From: Heliopora coerulea
Lineage: Eukaryota; Cnidaria; Anthozoa; Scleralcyonacea; Helioporidae
Direction: 5' to 3'
Length of the DNA stretch: 64,000 bases
Assembly (NCBI GenBank): GCA_030142905.1
Contig: JASJOG010000041.1
Location: 1,892,555 to 1,956,554 of the forward strand
Positions 9,476 to 21,652 of this stretch are shown here, one piece after another. The notes under the pieces were generated by a model. It searched no databases. It saw only the letters and a list, made by a program, of their open reading frames with translations, and was not told where the DNA came from. The number at the start of each line of letters is the position of its first letter. Positions within the stretch are counted from its first letter, which is position 1. Both the position numbers and the translations under genes were made by a program.

Positions 9476-12400
9476 CCGATGTTCATTCAATTATCTTCCA
9501 AACGTTCTATTAATCTTTGGGTCACTTGAATTCGGCTCGTAGGTTAGGAGTTGGTTTGGTGTTTCGCCGGTATCTTGCGTTAACTCCAAAGATAAGGCCA
9601 CTCCAAATTAAATTTTAGTTTCCTGTCCACCCTTTCTTAAGACTTGTATGCCGGCGGATGGTCCATTTTCCATTATCTGTTATCTGCATGAACGTATTAG
9701 GGAATCTCTTAGTCACCTTTTGGAGTTTTAGTAACCAATTTTATCCATTTATACCATCTGTTGCATAAGTGGTGCAAAGTTCCATTTCCTTATGTTTGCA
9801 AATTGAATGTTTTAATGACGATACATTAATTTAGATGCATACGTTACACCACCTGGGTCGAATATATTGTTTATATACCTCGAAGATAGAAAACGCGAAT
9901 CTATTCGAACTATCTGTTGGTTTTATTAAAAGAAGAAACACAAATGGACAAGAAACAGAGCAGTATATAAAAAGCTGGTTGATTTTGTCCTTCTATGTTG
10001 ATTTTGTATTTGCTAGAATGGTATATTAAACAGAAAATAGAGCACTTTCGTAAGTATGGTTCCTAAAGTGCAAATAATGGACAAAGAATGACAGTAACAG
10101 ACAAACCATGCGGCCTATTCCAGAAGATGTGGGTAGTGGACAGGAAACTAAAGTCTAGTTTGGAGTGGCCTAAGCGAGGTTTATTGTAATCTTTTGTGAT
10201 CTTTTGTTTTTCTCCCTCTCAGCTAAAAAAAACAATGACCAGAAAGCGTGCATAAGACATCGAAAGAAGTTTCATTTCTCTGGTTTTCTTCCTGGTCGTC
10301 AAACTGGCTCACAAAGATGCTGACTTGACGAAATTGACCGCGATGTAAGAGTCGTACAGTTAACCGTAATACTTTGTGCGCGCGGAAAACGTATCTTGGA
10401 GAAGTATTGGAAGTTAGAGCTTTCAAAAGGTTAAATTTGGCAAGTAGAAGTCTCTTACCTGCTTAACTCATAGTAACGTGTTAAATATTTTTCAGCTGCC
10501 TTTCTACATAAATTCAATTACTTTGCATCAGAAAATTCCATGAATTTCAATCCGATTCCAGGAATTGATGCTTCGACAATGGTCTTCATATGTCTTGTTT
10601 TCAATTGTTGCACATGCAGTCACACTGATATTGTAAAACTACCCGATTAACTTTCAACGTTTAGTGGCAGTGTTTGTCGGATAGAAGGGAGAAATCGTGC
10701 AAAAAAGCCATCTCGTGTTTCACGTCAAAATAATCCGATAGACTTCATGTCCTGCTGTTCAGTGTTTCATCAAGCACTCGTTTTAACATAACAGGACGAT
10801 TGAACAACAACCAATAGCTCGTCAAGCTCATACCCTCAGAAAATGTATTGTTCCTGATCGCCAGACGGTCTCCAGCTTGACTTATGTTCACGTATTGTCC
10901 GTCATAACGTCAAGCCTTGCTCTGTCAAAGCACCAAGCTTAGCATATGCAAAACATTAGTGTGCGGCATTCATAACAGGGAATTAATTTGCAAGAGGCAA
11001 ATCAATCGTCAGATATTGAGGGTCGTTTGTTTGAGTTAGGCTAGCCTGATCAACCACGCTTACCTGTTTGATGTAGATTTTACCGATCTTACTATCTCCG
11101 AAAAGACACCCAAAATAAATTTCCGGAGCATAGTTGCTTTGGCTTAGGTGCATGGTTTGTTTATTCTCAACTTAAATCATCTCTCAAGACTGAAGGAAGA
11201 TTTTTCGTGCCACAAGCCAGCAGGGTTAATGTGTCTTATACCTTTACATAATGGTTTGCAAACTAGAGCAAACTATGAATGGAGAATGTGATCATTACAT
11301 GTCGAGAGCAACATTACTAGAACACAGAGGACTGAATCGTCCAGCAATTTGTAAGATTATATTGTTTTATTATTCTACATAAGATTGTAAGAAGGTGACT
11401 CACGTAATGTTAATCTCTGCTAATGAATGACCGGGCAAGAGTTGTTTCGAGACTTAAAGAGTTCGACCAGCTTACATAAGAGTTATTTGTTGTGAAGATG
11501 ATAGGATTGTCAGGGGATTGCCCTTCTGAATACGTCATTATACGTCACTACTGCTCTCACACTGTTCCTCGCAATTTGCATGTATAGGGGGGGCCCACAT
11601 AATACATATAGAAACTCACTTTTGACGAATCGTTGCCCACTTTTTTCGAAATGTTGAGGAAAAAAGTCGCTCATGTGAGTTTTTTTTTTTCGAAATTACA
11701 CTCGAAACCATGGTATTACCTTTACTTATATAAGACTAAAACACATCCAACTAACTGGGGACAAGATCAAGATAATGAAAACAAATACTTTTTATCGTTG
11801 TCCATTGATATTTTCAAGTCAACTTGTATCATTTGATTCTTTTACGTCATGAATGGTTTTGAAAAAGCTAAAGGTCTCCGTGTTTTATCCAACAAATAGA
11901 AAATTGCTTGAGTGTCTCCGTGCTGTGACAGAAATGTGAATGATTGAAAATACATACATGTCGAAGTATGGCATTATGCGCGTGACTAACCCGCGTCATT
12001 TGGGTCAGTGGGACAAGCATGCACTTTCCGCACAGAGATTTCCCCCCATATCTATATAGAACTTATGAACAATATAAACAAGTTTAATATTTATAAACAA
12101 CTGTAATCTTAGATTGTAAAGATGGAGTCTATCTTCGGTAAAGGTAAATTTTGTAGTATCAGGATTATTCATTTTAGACTCAACTGGACGATCCAAGATT
12201 TGCATTCTTCTCAACTTGAATCAGTTGGATCTTAAAAGGTGTGATTGTGACACTCGAAAATCTACCTTCGCTAAATGCAGACTCGTTTTTAGGAAACTGA
12301 ATGTAATTCATTATTATTTACTTAAAGGGTTCTTTTTGCTCCAGGAATTTTATGCTAGAACTTTTTTACGAGAATAACCTTTCGCCCTTATTTCGAAGAA

Positions 12401-13789
12401 AGGGCAATAACGAAATGACGACCTTGAATTTTTTGTTACAGACGTATATTGGAAGAAAAACTGATTTGCTGTGGCTCATTTTGTGATATTTCTGTATCCA
12501 AGGAAAACTGACTTGAAATATATCACTCGTGAAAACAGATAATCGAGGTAAGAGAGTTAATTTCGTCTTCAATGCTGAAAAAGGCACAATTATAGAATGC
12601 CGGGCACAGAGAGTATGGTATTGAACAATGGCTATGTCTCTACGATGTAGTTGAGTAGGCTGGAAGTCATTTAGCTAGTGTGAGCGTTAAGGTTAGGGCT
12701 AGGATTCAATTTTAAGTTTAGGAATGTAGCCAACATGGACAGAGGGAATTCTATTCTTTAATTAGTCCCACTTTTCCCAAGTTCAAAAAAGTGCACCTTA
12801 CCTAAGGTAGACCCAAGGTTATTTTGGCTAAGTCTAACACACTTCCTTAAAGTCAAGACCACTTAATGACTGCACACATGGTAACCAAGCCCTGGTAGGG
12901 AAGCCCTGAATGATGCCTGTATAATATCAACTGAATTTTTTTTTTCAATTTTTATTTTTTTGGGAAATTAACTTTGTTTTCAAATAAGCATAAAACTTTA
13001 CAATGTTGTTCTAGTTTTTTTGCATCTGGGCCATTCCATACCAACTCACCCAGAGGTTCCATGTTGGCCCTCCTATATTCTTATGATATTTTGTCCATGT
13101 ATGTAACCAAGGAAAAGGTAAGGTCATGCAAAATTTTAGGCCAAAATGGTAAATACTACCAAAGTTACGGCCCCTTAGATTTTAGGATGTGGCCCATTTT
13201 CAGAGGAAGATTCACACATGACTTATTTTCAAGACTTTTTAAATCTTCATAAAGACTTTTTATTATCCTATTTATTGTTCATGATATAATAGGGTTCAAA
13301 CATAACAATAGAATAGAATATGCCAAACGTTAACCTTCAAACTAGAGGGGATTTTATGATGTGGGCAATTATGCTATATTTTGTACTTTAGGTATCATTA
13401 ACATTGAGCTGTAAGCTATATATGGACAAAGTTCTGAATTTGTTGCTCACTTCCTTCATCTTTAAATATCTTCTTGTTTTGGCTGTAATTCTAAGAAATG
13501 TTAACCATGCCTAGCAGGACAATGTCTGAGGAACTTGTTAACTTTTAAGAATTTGATTTAATAGTATATTTAAGATTGCTCATAAATTTAATAATTTATC
13601 AAGTTATTGTTGATATACTAGTAAAATATAGTTTGTACATAAGGTTTAAATTGTGCCATTACTTTTTCATTTTCGTAGAGATTGTTGTACACAAGGTACA
13701 GGTCTAGGATAGTTACATCTTCTAGAGATGTTGCATCATCCATGATACCATAAAGTTAAATGCACTATTGATTTCTGCTGAGTACAAAC
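9476..13789. other. No gene recognised
   Basis: About 4.3 kb of AT-rich sequence upstream of the dead TPR-like gene. Short frames occur (for example a 67-codon minus-strand frame at 10223-10426), but none has a recognisable motif or paired splice signals. Homopolymer runs (A, T) and no clear inverted repeats were noticed. Confidence 0.5.
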
Positions 13790-14590
13790 ATGGCTTCATC
13801 TCATTTATCTAACTACAAAATAGGAGAGTCTTTGAATGAAGAGTGCCATAAGTTGACATATTGTAGAAAGAAAGGACCTTTACTTATTTTCATATTTAAA
13901 GAAGCTGACAGGCACTTAATTCAGTGGAGATGTGGAATTCAGTTAAAAGATGAGAATCAAATTTGCCTGCAACATGAAAAAGTATATCTGACTCACTAGC
14001 AAAGCTTACAAAAATATTGTTCAGATCCATTTTCTGTGCACAAGAAACATATCTACAGTAAGTTCTACTTGTTATAGTTATATACTGTTTTCTAAATAGA
14101 TGGCTTAGCTGCAGTGGTCAGTCTCATCATTTTTTCATGATTTTATTGATGTATGTAATAAGAGAGTGATAATAATTTATGTTTGATACTTGTTTAAGAG
14201 GTAATTGTTTATGTATGTGAAATAGAGTCATTGAGGGTTGTTGATGAGGAAACAACCAATACACTTAACTTAAAACCAGGTCAGAAGGTTTGTCCTCAGT
14301 GTTGCAAGTCTACACATGGTATGGTTGATGAAATTGAGACAAATATGGTGGATTCAGATCAAGAATATGACCCTGCTGAGACTTCATTAGACTCCTTAGA
14401 GAAAGCTGTTCATTCCCTTGAATGTTTGCCTTTCAAGAGTTGTGTTGGTAAACAAGACAGAATATCATATGGGAAAAGGAAAGTGAGCGAACTGCATGCT
14501 GCAGTGAAAGCTAAATGTGCACGTGCATTGGACCTGCAAACCAACGTTTCCATTTGGAAGGAAATTTTAGTGTTTGGAAGGAAGTAGAAT
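13790..14590 (+). pseudogene. Broken two-exon fragment of an unnamed multicopy family
   Basis: Exon 1 runs from ATG 13790 to 14057, where TACA is followed by GTAAGT. Exon 2 starts at 14226 after an AG, and the junction keeps the frame (Tyr-Lys-Ser-Leu-Arg-Val-Val-Asp). The protein is basic and Cys-containing, with motifs 'ICLQHEKVYLT', 'SDPFSVHKKHI' and 'LKPGQKVCPQCCKS', which I recall from many uncharacterised cnidarian predicted proteins; no function is known to me. An in-frame TAG at 13997-13999 interrupts exon 1 between 'YLTH' and 'QSLQKYCSD'. After 'YGKRKVSEL' (about residue 180) the frame runs into GGAAGGAAAT-type repeats and ends at 14587. It is probably a retired fragment; family recognition is from memory. 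Confidence 0.5.
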
Positions 14591-14648
14591 TTGGAAGGAA
14601 ATTGGAAGGAAATTTGATCTTTGGGAAGGAAATAAGAAGGAAATTATA
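14552..14648 (+). repeat. Irregular GGAAGGAAAT tandem repeat
   Basis: At least six copies of a TTTGGAAGGAAAT-like unit with variable spacing, all in the same orientation, lying at the 3' end of the 13790-14590 fragment. Purine-rich. Its origin is not clear. Confidence 0.7.
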
Positions 14649-14954
14649 TTTTTCTTACAATTCCTTAAAAAAGGCACTTATATTGCCAAAAATAAATGAA
14701 AAATTTTACCGTATTTCGTAGCCTAAGTACTTTTTTCCATATTCATATGTGTCAAAGTTATGTAGGAATTCAGGAATAGTCAGATTTTGCTTACGTTACA
14801 ATGTTTTGGTATTCAGACATTGACACATTTCGCTTATCTTGCAGCTGCATTATGTTTAGCCGTCTCGGTATAATATTTCGCATGTAAAATGCAAATGTAC
14901 AGACATTAGAATATATGTTGCGCAGAGTTTAAAAGTTTCCCATGAAAAAAAACC

Positions 14955-17838
14955 ATGTGGTCTTCATCGAAAAGTAAGGGTAATGAAGATAGCGAATTAC
15001 CTACATCGAGTACTGCCTCTGACCAAGATGAACCTCGAAAAAAGCGAAAAAAGAAAGATTAAGCCTTTGTCGATAGGTGGCTTACTAACAGTGAATTTAA
15101 GAATTGGTTAACTAAGAAGGTTGGAGCAAACAACCAAGTTACTGCGTTTTGCAAGATATGTGACAAGACGGTGACTTGCTCAAAAACAGGCTTGAAGAGA
15201 CACGTGGGTAGTAATAAACATCAAAAAAATAGCAGAGCAGCCGAGCAAATTCCCACTATTTCAGGGATGTTTAGTAAAGCCACCAGACGAGACTAAACCT
15301 CTACTATGGAGATAAAGTTGTGCTCGTTCATTGCTGAACACAATCTGCCACTTTCCATCTGGGATGCCTTTGTATCTCTTCTTCGATCACTGTTTCCTCG
15401 TGACAACGTATTGAGAAATGTTTAGCTTGGTAAGCAAAGGGCAACGAACGTTGTTCGACAGGTTATTGGTTTTGACTATTTGAACGAAGCAGTGACGACT
15501 TTGCGTCCTCGTAAGTTTAGCTTTATCATTGACGAGACAACCGACCAGAGCACTGCCAAGCAACTGGCGATTTTAACGACACATTTTGATATTGGAAGTC
15601 TCCATTCTAAACAATATTTGCTTGATATGAGGTCGACGATGGGTCTGCCAAGGGTATTTATTCAGCCGTGAAGCAATCATGTAATGAACTGCGCGTTCGA
15701 ATGGAAATTATCATTGGTTATTCTTCCGACACCACCAACGTCATGTTCGGCGAACACAATTCCGTCTCCCAGCTTTTAAAGGCAGAGCACCCAAATGTTG
15801 TCACTGTGAAGTGCTCGTGCCACCTGATTCACCTGGTATCGTCGTACGCTGCTTTGAAATTACCAAAAGGTTTGGAAGATTTGTGTCGTGATATTTTTGC
15901 CCATTTCCATCGCTCTTGCAAAAGGCAAGATCTTTACAAACAGTTTCAATAATTCTTCAATGTAGAGCCTTCTCAGTTGTTATCGCCTGGACAAACACGG
16001 TGGCTTTCGTTAGAGGCATGCGTCAATCGCATTTTAGAGCAATACACTGTCTTGCAGCATTATTTCGTTTTGGCAGCGAATGAGGATCCGACCCATGCAA
16101 ATGACCGCATCGTGAGATCACTTCACAATAAATTCAGTTTGGCATACCTGGAATTTCTGAGTCACCAACTCAGCCCTCGAAATTTCTCTAAATCTTCGAC
16201 GGCAAAAAATTGCCGTCGATATTTTAGAGTTCGGCGGCAACTCGACGGCAATTTTTTACCTCGGGTTTATTGTAAGAGGAAGTCTAAAACATATGTCGTA
16301 AGCAGCTGAATAATAAAAAACAACTCAAAACTTTCCCATTTTAATATATAACTAGTCGTACAAAACGTTGTTATCACTAGCAAATACGCAAGTAAAAAGA
16401 ACAATGTCAATGAACAAACATCAGTACATCTTAATTATTCCTCGTCTGTTTGAGATTCAGGAAGCAAATTTGGGTCAATTGTCTCAATGGTTGTAGATTC
16501 CTTTTCTCAGTATTATTCGGGAGTACTTTATGTAAGGCAATACGTAAGATCCATTTGTTAGTAAACAACGGTATTTAACGTCGCCATGAAAACACTTATT
16601 ATTGTCGAGCAATGATGAGGAATCAAATTCCGGAAATCTATAGATAATCATTTGTTCATAACATAGCACTTGAGTTTCTTAGAAGAATTGATGAGATTCA
16701 GTAGGCAATAAGCACAAAAATTTTCGACGGCAAAAAATTACCGTCAATAATTTCATTTTCGGCGGCATTATCGGCGGCAATTGCCTTTTGCCGTCGAAAA
16801 TTTCGAGAGCTGCAACTCCGAAGCTTCAACGATTTCAATCGTCTGTTTCAAGGAGAGAGTGCTCTTCTACATGTCCTCAAAGATGAAGTAGAAGATCCCA
16901 CCAGATCAATTTGGAGTGATTTTATGAAAATATCCCGACGTGAAAGCTACCACCCCGAAAGAAATTGATCCCGCAAACGTCGAATTCCAGCTACCGTTAC
17001 GGGAAATATATGTTGGCATTGCAACTACAGCAACCCTGCACGAAATTAAAGAAGAAACTGTGGAAAACGATGTTGATGTACAAAATTTTCTGATCAACTG
17101 CCGAAACTTTCTCACTTAGAGTATTAAGCAAATTAAACAGAGATTTGATCTAAATTCGGAGATATACGATGTTGTCCAGTGCATCTCCCCTCAGAAAGCT
17201 GCTGCACGCATCCCACCGTCACTAACAGAAGTTGTCAAAACACTGCCTTACCTACATGCAGTTTTAGATGCCAAGAAACTCGACACTGAGTGGAGGGAAC
17301 ACGTGTTTGATGGTAACCGAAGCCCTGATCTCGAATGGGAAAAATATTGGTCTTATGTCAGGGATGCTAAAGTTCCGTCAGGAGAAGCAAAATATCCCAA
17401 TCTGACCAAATTTGTTGACGTCCTTGCCTCTTTCCTTTCTCCAACGCAGCAGTTGAAAGAATCTTTAGTCTGTTGAAAAGAATCAAGCCAGACGATCGCA
17501 CACGCTTGAAATCTTCTTTATTGGTATCTCTTTTGCAATGCAAGCTAGCGATGAAAAACGGAAACTATAACGCAGCCAGCCTAAATCCAGGGAGAAATAT
17601 TTTGGACCTCATGAGAAATATTTTGGACCTAATGTTCAGCTTGTGTTTGGGTCGGCTTCGAAAACATTCACAACCATAGAAAAAGTGTTCAGAGGAAATA
17701 TTACTGGACCAGTTTTGCATATTCGAATACTTGAAAGAATTCAGTATTGCCGTGTGGTATAAGAAGTGTGCTAAACTGTCTAAAGATGGTAAACTAACGG
17801 TAAAAAGAGGACGTGCACTTAGTAGATTGCCAAAGTAA
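14955..17838 (+). pseudogene. Decayed hAT transposase
   Basis: Plus-strand hAT-superfamily transposase with many lesions. In order: a Ser/charged N-terminus, a BED-type zinc finger (CKIC at about 15155, then KRHVGSNKHQ), the catalytic region ('FIIDETTDQST' near 15525, 'SSDTTNVMFG' near 15727, 'CSCHLIHLV' near 15815, 'QTRWLSLEACV' near 16000) and a C-terminal dimerisation region ('SNAAVERIFSLLKRIK', near 17440-17500). Stops or shifts occur at 15060, about 15292, about 15424, about 15625-15670 and 15950, and a 642-bp MITE sits at 16171. Sequence family resembles ZBED5/SCAND3-like hAT proteins. Terminal repeats of this element were not found. Confidence 0.8.
16171..16812. mobile_element. hAT-type MITE inside the hAT transposase
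   Basis: 642-bp non-coding insertion with terminal inverted repeats CAGCCCTCGAAATTT / CAGCTCTCGAAATTT (second read on the minus strand) and a 5-bp target duplication CAACT (16166-16170 and 16813-16817). Removing the element and one duplication restores the transposase reading frame (HQL then RSFNDFN). Subterminal regions are full of CGACGGCAA / TTGCCGTCG palindromes, including a 10-bp stem at about 16196-16220. A CAG start and 5-bp duplication fit a hAT5-like group. Confidence 0.85.
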
Positions 17839-18829
17839 TTTTTCGAGACCGTTTTATCAGGTTTCATGTCAGTTTAGGAATTTATTTTCGTAAAATATAT
17901 AAGCTGTAACTCGGTTTGACTTTGTGGAAATATATTTGAAATTCTTAAACTCATCTCTGTCCTTTGAAGAAATGTTTTGTGTGTGTCATCAAAGAAAACT
18001 CTTCAGAAAATGTAAAAAATAGCGAGGGAAACTAAAACTGACGTAGGAGCCCGCGTAGGGGACTGAAAATGGCGTACAAAATTACTCTCCATGGGCGGCC
18101 ATCTTGGCTTCACATTTCATTGGCCAGTTAGCATTCCAGATATGGAAATCGAGTTCAGTGATCCAGCTTCGCATATCAAATACCTACCTCCAATACTGTC
18201 CTAAACCAGCGGTTCTCAAACTGTAGGTAAAAAGCCAGCCCATCCGGGATTTGTTAAAAAAAAAACGGGGCTCTGTTGGGGAAAGGATTTCATTTCAACT
18301 TGTGTATGTACGTGCACATTGAATCCTATGTAATTAGACCCACACGTGCGTTACAGAAATTTAGTGTTTTGGGGTGCTGTAGCACACATAACAGCGTCAA
18401 CGAGCACTGATAGGAAAACCCATTCGAGGAATTTCGTGAGTTATACTATGTGTGAAACTTTTTAATTTTACTCTGACTTACGCCAGACGATTTTACTCGA
18501 CAAGATGAGACGTCTCGGACCGGAAAGGGTTAAAATATAAGATTCTGACACTACAAAATTTCCTTCATTATGTATAATCTTAACATAAAAGCCTAGTACT
18601 GAAAAAGAGTTAACTTTTGATTAGCAAATCAGGTTGTGTGAAGCGTCTTTTTTATTGTTAAAGGAAACATTGGGTAGTTGTGTCGCTGCGTTTTTAATGT
18701 GACGAGCTTGTGTTCCGCAAAGTTTAAGTGTCAGTAATATTTCCACCCCGAAAATCTCCTGCCTACTCTCACATTTTCTGTTGAGGAGATCAGTGATCCA
18801 GTTGTAAAATTCTCATTGCTTTGCTATAG
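17839..18829. other. Spacer before CAMSAP-like exons, with a hAT-like terminal motif
   Basis: Nearly 1 kb with no gene recognised. At 18207 the sequence CAGCGGTTCTCAAACTG resembles the terminal repeat of hAT/Charlie-type elements, but no matching inverted end was found nearby, so the element is not delimited. The final bases form the polypyrimidine tract and AG of the first CKK exon. Confidence 0.4.
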
Positions 18830-18948
18830 GAGTCGAATCCTACGTGAAACCAAGTGGTAAAACCAACCGTAAATTGATCATGAATGCCATATCCCATGTA
18901 TGTCTACCTGGTGCAGTGAATAAAGAGACAAAAGATAGATGTCTTCAT
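18830..18948 (+). CDS. CAMSAP-like: CAMSAP/Patronin-like CKK domain, exon a
   Basis: Internal exon encoding the start of a CKK domain (residues 'VESYVKPSGKTNRKLIMNA' then 'ISHVCLPGAVNKETKDR'). This matches the conserved CKK opening, in which Lys/Ser-rich residues are followed by 'SNRR.IMNA..HCCLAG.VN' in animal CAMSAPs. It has an AG acceptor at 18828-18829 and a GTAAAC donor at 18949; the exon ends in phase 0. The CKK domain binds microtubule minus ends between tubulin dimers. No upstream CAMSAP exon (CH domain, coiled coils) was recognised between here and 9476. The gene may therefore have a very long intron, or this may be a partial duplicate. Confidence 0.8.
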
Positions 18949-19245
18949 GTAAACTGCTCTTGTGTTATTCAGGTTTTCATGGGAAGGCGGCTACCTGTGG
19001 TTTATCACCGTCAATTTTTACCCTGCCGATTACCCAGACCGCTACAACAATCTATGAAAACTCTTTAAAAAAAAAAAAAATATGATTCCTGCTGACTTCA
19101 TTAGCAGTTCAACGACATCTTACGCAAACTGTTTATTTTCATCATTTCCAAACATTTTTTTGTTGCCTCTTGATTATAAGCCTGACACATAGAACACTTG
19201 AATTTCTGTTCATAACATAATTTATGCTTTGTCCTTTTGTTTCAG

Positions 19246-19341
19246 GCAATGACTGAATCTAGAGCGCAACACCTTCTTATTATGTTTCGAGAAGGCTTGA
19301 AGTTTAGAGGACTTTATTCTCTTGATCCAGAAAGCAATCAG
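19246..19341 (+). CDS. CAMSAP-like: CAMSAP/Patronin-like CKK domain, exon b
   Basis: 96-bp exon (32 codons, phase 0 both sides) between TTTCAG and GTATCC. It encodes 'AMTESRAQHLLIMFREG' and then 'LKFRGLYSLDPESNQ', matching the CKK core 'HFLILFRD...FRALY'. It joins in frame to exon a. Confidence 0.85.
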
Positions 19342-20157
19342 GTATCCTAGCGTAGTACTATTACCTTTCCGCAGTCTGAGGCGCGAATACCGATGTCCAA
19401 GTCCCAATTACCCTACAAGTGTTCATGATTTTTCCTGGTGAACAACTGAATTTTAAAAAGGTTTAGATCCAGTTTGAGCTGGAGTTCGGCTTTGCAACTA
19501 CACAGACTTTCTTCGGAAATCTCGTATCATTGAGGAAGAGGTTTTTTTATCGATTCTGAATTGTAAATCGCGTTACTCGTGTTGTTGCATCAACTATAGC
19601 ACAAAGTCCCGCGCCATGTCTGAAATAAAAATTCGACTGTACATAGATGATAGTTGTTTTAGGCGGGTACTCTTAGTTATCGAGTTTTATTATCACGCAC
19701 CAACGAAAATTTGCTTTGAAATTTACTTTGCATCATAAGAGATTTCAAGGCAAAATTAATTGTAGTTTCAGTATGTATGAAAACAGGAACTTTGGTCTGG
19801 CTTTCTTCTGTAAGCATCATGAACTCAGGTTCGGCAGTCAAGCCTTCGAAGTATATTAAACTTGCAGTAAACTAAGGAACTGCTGTTTATCAATATCGCG
19901 TTCGTACTCACACTCACGATCTGTGGAAAACGCTGGAACTCCTTAACTTGTGATAGTTCTGGATTTTAAGACTTTTCTTCTATGAATGACTTGCAGTTTT
20001 AGTCTTCTGAAGTATTTATGTACATGTTTTGGGATCTCAAAGTAGCATTTCCCACTTTTCAAAAACTATATGGAGCCCCCTTATTTTGTAACAATGAACT
20101 ATGTATGAAGAGCTACATTAACATTCTGAACTCTTACCTGGTTGTATTTTTCAACAG

Positions 20158-20222
20158 GTGCTTAAGGTTCATGGTGTTGGTCCCCGTTCGGTCACGGAGA
20201 AGATGATCCAACGCTTGTACAA
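20158..20222 (+). CDS. CAMSAP-like: CAMSAP/Patronin-like CKK domain, exon c
   Basis: 65-bp exon between CAACAG and GTAAGA. It encodes 'VLKVHGVGPRSVTEKMIQRL' followed by Tyr and two bases of a Lys codon, equivalent to the CKK segment 'G.GP..VT..M...YKYNS'. The split codon is completed by exon d. Confidence 0.85.
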
Positions 20223-20678
20223 GTAAGAAATGGTTTTTGATCACATGTAATTTGTTTCATTAAGCCGCATTTGCTTTCGAAATTCCCCTTCAATTTGTCC
20301 GTTAAAATCAGCAATATACCCCGCGTATTGCAACCACTCTCTGTTTACTTTGGTTTGCTTTTTTTAGTTTTTATGTTTTTTTTATTTGAAACCAAAGAAG
20401 TGATAATAGGTCGTCTAGGCCTGCTCAAACCAATCGTTACTTTGAATTGTATGAAAAAGTTCCTATTAAATTCAACTATTGTTGAGCCGTGATATTTTCA
20501 TCGGCACCTCATCTCAGTCATTGAACGACATGAGACCAAGATGTTCAATGCAGCATGCGAGGATAATTGGAAGGTGAAAGATTATAACACTCGTTTAGTG
20601 GCAGTGTTGAAGTGAATTTACGGTATCGAGAAATCACATGAAAAATATCGACCCAGCTGTCTTTTCCATCTCGTCTAG

Positions 20679-20838
20679 ATACAACAGTGGAGGTAAAGAA
20701 TTCTCTGAACTTCCTGCCAAAGGTTTCTCTCTTTCGGTCGATGAATACACCCTCCAGAAAAGTTGCTGGCAATCTAATAAACCATCTAATAAAACTGTAT
20801 CTAACTACAAACTATCTTATCACAAACCAGCTAGGTGA
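20679..20838 (+). CDS. CAMSAP-like: CAMSAP/Patronin-like CKK domain, terminal exon d
   Basis: Starts after TCGTCTAG; the first base completes Lys, then 'YNSGGKEFSELPAKGFSLSV' and 'DEYTLQKSCW' follow. This is the CKK C-terminal strand ('F..IPAKT.S.SVDAFTIQ..LW' in other animals) and a short basic tail. Stop TGA at 20836-20838. The four exons together cover about 146 codons with consistent phases and no lesions, so the domain appears to be under constraint. Confidence 0.85.
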
Positions 20839-21652
20839 CCGGCAGAGTATTAAGTGAACTGGCAAAAACTACGTATTAAATTTAGCCAGTATATTTGTAT
20901 TCACATAGATTGTATTTATTTTTTTTCTTGTTCGCTTCTAAAAATTCTCGCGTACAGCAGTGACGTCATTGCGTGATATTCCTGTGCATCCACGTGCGGA
21001 TATCTTAGGACTATAAAATATATTTGACGTCGTTGGCTGGTGACATAACAGGGCGTCGTGTTTAAGCCATTAGTTGCATTCTATAATCTCCGGTAGATTA
21101 ACAAAATATAAGTGGCGTAAGTTTGTATTTAAGTTATTAGTGGGAGTAATTTATCGTTTTCAGCTGATGAATTTTCTGTGTCCCAGACACGCTTACTCGA
21201 CCAAAATTAAATCTGTTGATGCGCATGCTCTAAAGCTATTTACTTAAAATATGAACACCTGACGGGAATCGAACTATGATCTACATGTTCCTGGCTTCGA
21301 AATCTGTAACCTAAAACATAATTTCACTTCCCAATTTAACGTTATGTAAAGTTTACATACCCATGACCGAGGTATATGAGTGATATATATACCTGAAGGC
21401 GAAGCTGGAAGGTTGATATATTGGTTAAACACCGAGGTCAAGGTATATAACCGACTTACATCATCGTTGGCGAAGTTTCGAAAGAAGTATTGAAGTTGTC
21501 CGACAAACCAATGAAGATAGCGAAATTTCGCCAGAAAGAACATGAATATCTTGATGAGGTTGATAAGTTAGTTTACAACCTCCGGAGAAAAATAGAAACT
21601 GAGCCAACGATGACAAAACACGTGTAATCCTGCCGCATGAAAACGGGTCTCT
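20839..21652. other. Spacer between convergent genes, nothing recognised
   Basis: About 800 bases between the CKK stop codon and the last exon of TPR-like gene 1, which is transcribed toward it. A T-rich run near 20918 follows the CKK gene. No recognisable element. Confidence 0.4.

Noticed and set aside
10223..10426. 67-codon minus-strand frame upstream of the left pseudogene
   Set aside because: Considered as a 5' exon of the TPR-like gene, but it has no similarity to other family N-termini and no clear donor-acceptor pair.
21264..21290. GTTCGATTCCC on the minus strand, like a tRNA T-arm or SINE B box
   Set aside because: No acceptor stem, D-arm or A box at the right distance; probably chance or a very old SINE relic.
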